Of a DNA stretch of 64,000 nt, positions 62,787-64,000 are shown one piece after another; position 1 is the first letter of the stretch, and each line of letters opens with the position of its first letter. The notes beneath the pieces were generated by a model. The model was not told the origin of the DNA. It searched no databases and worked only from the letters and a program-made list of their open reading frames with translations. This stretch comes from Bradyrhizobium niftali (lineage in GTDB: Bacteria; Pseudomonadota; Alphaproteobacteria; Rhizobiales; Xanthobacteraceae). Location: positions 124,001 through 188,000 of the forward strand of contig NZ_SPQT01000004.1 of the NCBI RefSeq assembly GCF_004571025.1, given 5' to 3'. Both the position numbers and the translations under genes were made by a program.

Positions 62787-63246
62787 GTTACGCCTCGCAC
62801 AGATATGCGCCCCGCTTTCAATACTCGTCTCTGGCCCGATCATCTTCCGGCGAGCAGGCCATGAGATATCGTACGCTCGCGGAAGGTTGCTGCAATCTGG
62901 CGTTGATCATCATTCAGGGGCGATGTCGGTCTTTTGATTAGAGTTCGATGCAAGCGAGGCAGCAGTGCTTACGCACTTGCTGGAAATTGCTATTTGAACG
63001 CGTGGGTTGTGCATCTTTCATGGAGTAGTATGGCTGACTTGCAAAATCTCCTTACGGTTGCAAATTGACACTCTGCGGACGTGGGCCCCAACCTCGGGCA
63101 GCGTCGCGTTCAAGGACGGAGCCGACAGCAGTTGAGTCCGTTCTGCGGAGTGCTGCCATGGCGCGAGCTCTGGCACGGCATCGGCTGGCTGACTTTTTGC
63201 GGGACGGCCGCAACCGCGTGGCGGCGCATCGGCGCGGAGGCTGAAC
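62787..63246. other. 460-base intergenic region without a supportable gene
   Basis: Holds an imperfect hairpin at about 62960-62982 (CAGCAGTGC / GCACTTGCTG) and a pair of TTGCAAA motifs at 63039 and 63058. The base composition of 62880-63070 is more AT-rich than its neighbours, as expected for a promoter region of the amidohydrolase gene. No consensus promoter is clear. Confidence 0.45.
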
Positions 63247-64000
63247 ATGTCGGGACCGAAGGCGCGAGCCGGGCTCGCGGTGCTGCTTGCAGTGCTTCTG
63301 GGCAGCGCGTGGCCTGCGCCTGCCCAGCAGGACTCCTCAGTCCTGTTCCGCAACGTCCGGATCTTCGACGGAAAGAGCGGCGCGCTCTCAGCCGCGTCCA
63401 ATGTTCTCGTCAGGAACTCGAAGATCGAGAAGATCTCGACAGTGAACATCACGGCCGACGCCCAAGCAATCGATGGCGGCGGCCGGGTGCTGATGCCGGG
63501 GCTGATCGACGCGCATTGGCACGCGATGCTGGTGCGTCCGACGCCGGCCGCGGCCCTCGGCGACGTCGGCTACAACAATCTGCTGGCCGCGAACGAGGCG
63601 ACCGCGACGCTGATGCGCGGCTTCACCACGGTGCGTGACATGGGCGGGCCCAGTTTCGGCCTCAAGCGGGCGATCGACGAGGATCTCGTCGCCGGTCCGC
63701 GCATCTATCCCTCCGGTGCCATCATCACCATCACCAGCGGCCATGGCGACTTTCGGCAGCTCTCCGATCTGCCGCGAACCATCGGCGGCATGCTCAGCCG
63801 CATGGAGCTGACCGGCGGCAGCATGGTCGCCGACAGTCCCGACGAGGTGCGCGTGCGCGCGCGCGAGCAGCTCATGCAGGGCGCCTCGCAGGTCAAGCTC
63901 ACAGCGGGCGGCGGCGTCGCCTCGCCCTTCAGCCCGCTCGACGTCTCCACCTTCACCGAGCCCGAGCTGCGCGCGGCGGTCGAGGCCGCCGACAATTGGG
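63247..64000 (+). CDS. Amidohydrolase family protein (imidazolonepropionase/prolidase type), 3' end outside window
   Basis: 251 residues visible, open at the right edge. Signal peptide (LAVLLAVLLGSAWPAPAQ) suggests export. Amidohydrolase landmarks: FRNVRIFDGKSGALS, the metal-binding HxH in PGLIDAHWHAML (H90/H92), GFTTVRDMGG, and QVKLTAGGGVASPF, where lysine is the likely carbamylated metal bridge. Secreted members of this group often cleave Xaa-Pro dipeptides or similar amides. Confidence 0.9.
   Translation, partial: MSGPKARAGLAVLLAVLLGSAWPAPAQQDSSVLFRNVRIFDGKSGALSAASNVLVRNSKIEKISTVNITADAQAIDGGGRVLMPGLIDAHWHAMLVRPTPAAALGDVGYNNLLAANEATATLMRGFTTVRDMGGPSFGLKRAIDEDLVAGPRIYPSGAIITITSGHGDFRQLSDLPRTIGGMLSRMELTGGSMVADSPDEVRVRAREQLMQGASQVKLTAGGGVASPFSPLDVSTFTEPELRAAVEAADNW

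Noticed and set aside
63018..63452. A 144-codon minus-strand frame upstream of and over the amidohydrolase start
   Set aside because: It overlaps the signal peptide region of a clear secreted amidohydrolase and has no recognisable motif or ribosome binding site.

Overview
The window looks like chromosome from a Bradyrhizobium-type alphaproteobacterium (inference from GC-rich codon use, alphaproteobacterial families such as usg and DUF3126, a CIRCE-controlled groESL operon and several families of intergenic palindromes). It is mostly ordinary, densely packed core and metabolic DNA. No phage, IS element, CRISPR array or obvious pseudogene was seen. Both ends cut a gene: a caspase-family gene on the left and an amidohydrolase on the right.

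Layout. 1-3.0 kb: truncated secreted caspase-like gene, then a GST plus isochorismatase-type hydrolase operon divergent from a LysR regulator, with a palindromic operator between them. 3.1-4.9 kb: a tandem set of tRNA-like sequences, apparently with its own promoter, leading into a slipin with no membrane anchor and an internal duplication. This is the most unusual locus of the window, because slipins and tRNA-like RNAs are known companions of RtcB/RtcA RNA-repair operons, yet no rtc gene is present here. 5-8.6 kb: lepB, groESL with CIRCE and a second CIRCE-like site, and usg. 8.6-14.3 kb: TPR/O-GlcNAc-transferase-like protein, cupin, NupC transporter, MFS exporter. 14.5-20 kb: the Anbu proteasome-like module (ATP-grasp, alpha-E, transglutaminase, Anbu), here with an AhpD-like gene inserted and an SDR gene at the end. 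20.3-26.1 kb: CinA-type MoCF protein, xanthine phosphoribosyltransferase, a core-MetE protein, YfcG-type GST, DsbA-like isomerase, quinone oxidoreductase.

26.2-38.5 kb is a catabolic block: enoyl-CoA hydratase, amidase, M20 amidohydrolase, MlrC-type M81 peptidase, a dipeptide-type ABC importer (fused ATPase, two permeases) and a second M20 peptidase, with the binding protein on the opposite strand. Together these suggest uptake and hydrolysis of peptides or N-acyl compounds. 38.7-49.9 kb: two polytopic membrane proteins, Bcr/CflA exporter, tRNA-Leu(UAA), FAD monooxygenase, a complex-I-type zinc finger protein, alpha/beta hydrolases and cysE. 50-56.5 kb: DUF3126, a full-length second caspase-family protein, gamma carbonic anhydrase and several small secreted or membrane proteins. 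56.7-62.6 kb: a spermidine/putrescine-type ABC importer whose last gene is a hydantoin-racemase-like enzyme with both catalytic cysteines, divergent from a GntR/FCD regulator.

Intergenic palindromes of at least five sequence families recur throughout, twice inside operons. A 25-base sequence is repeated identically behind two unrelated minus-strand genes.
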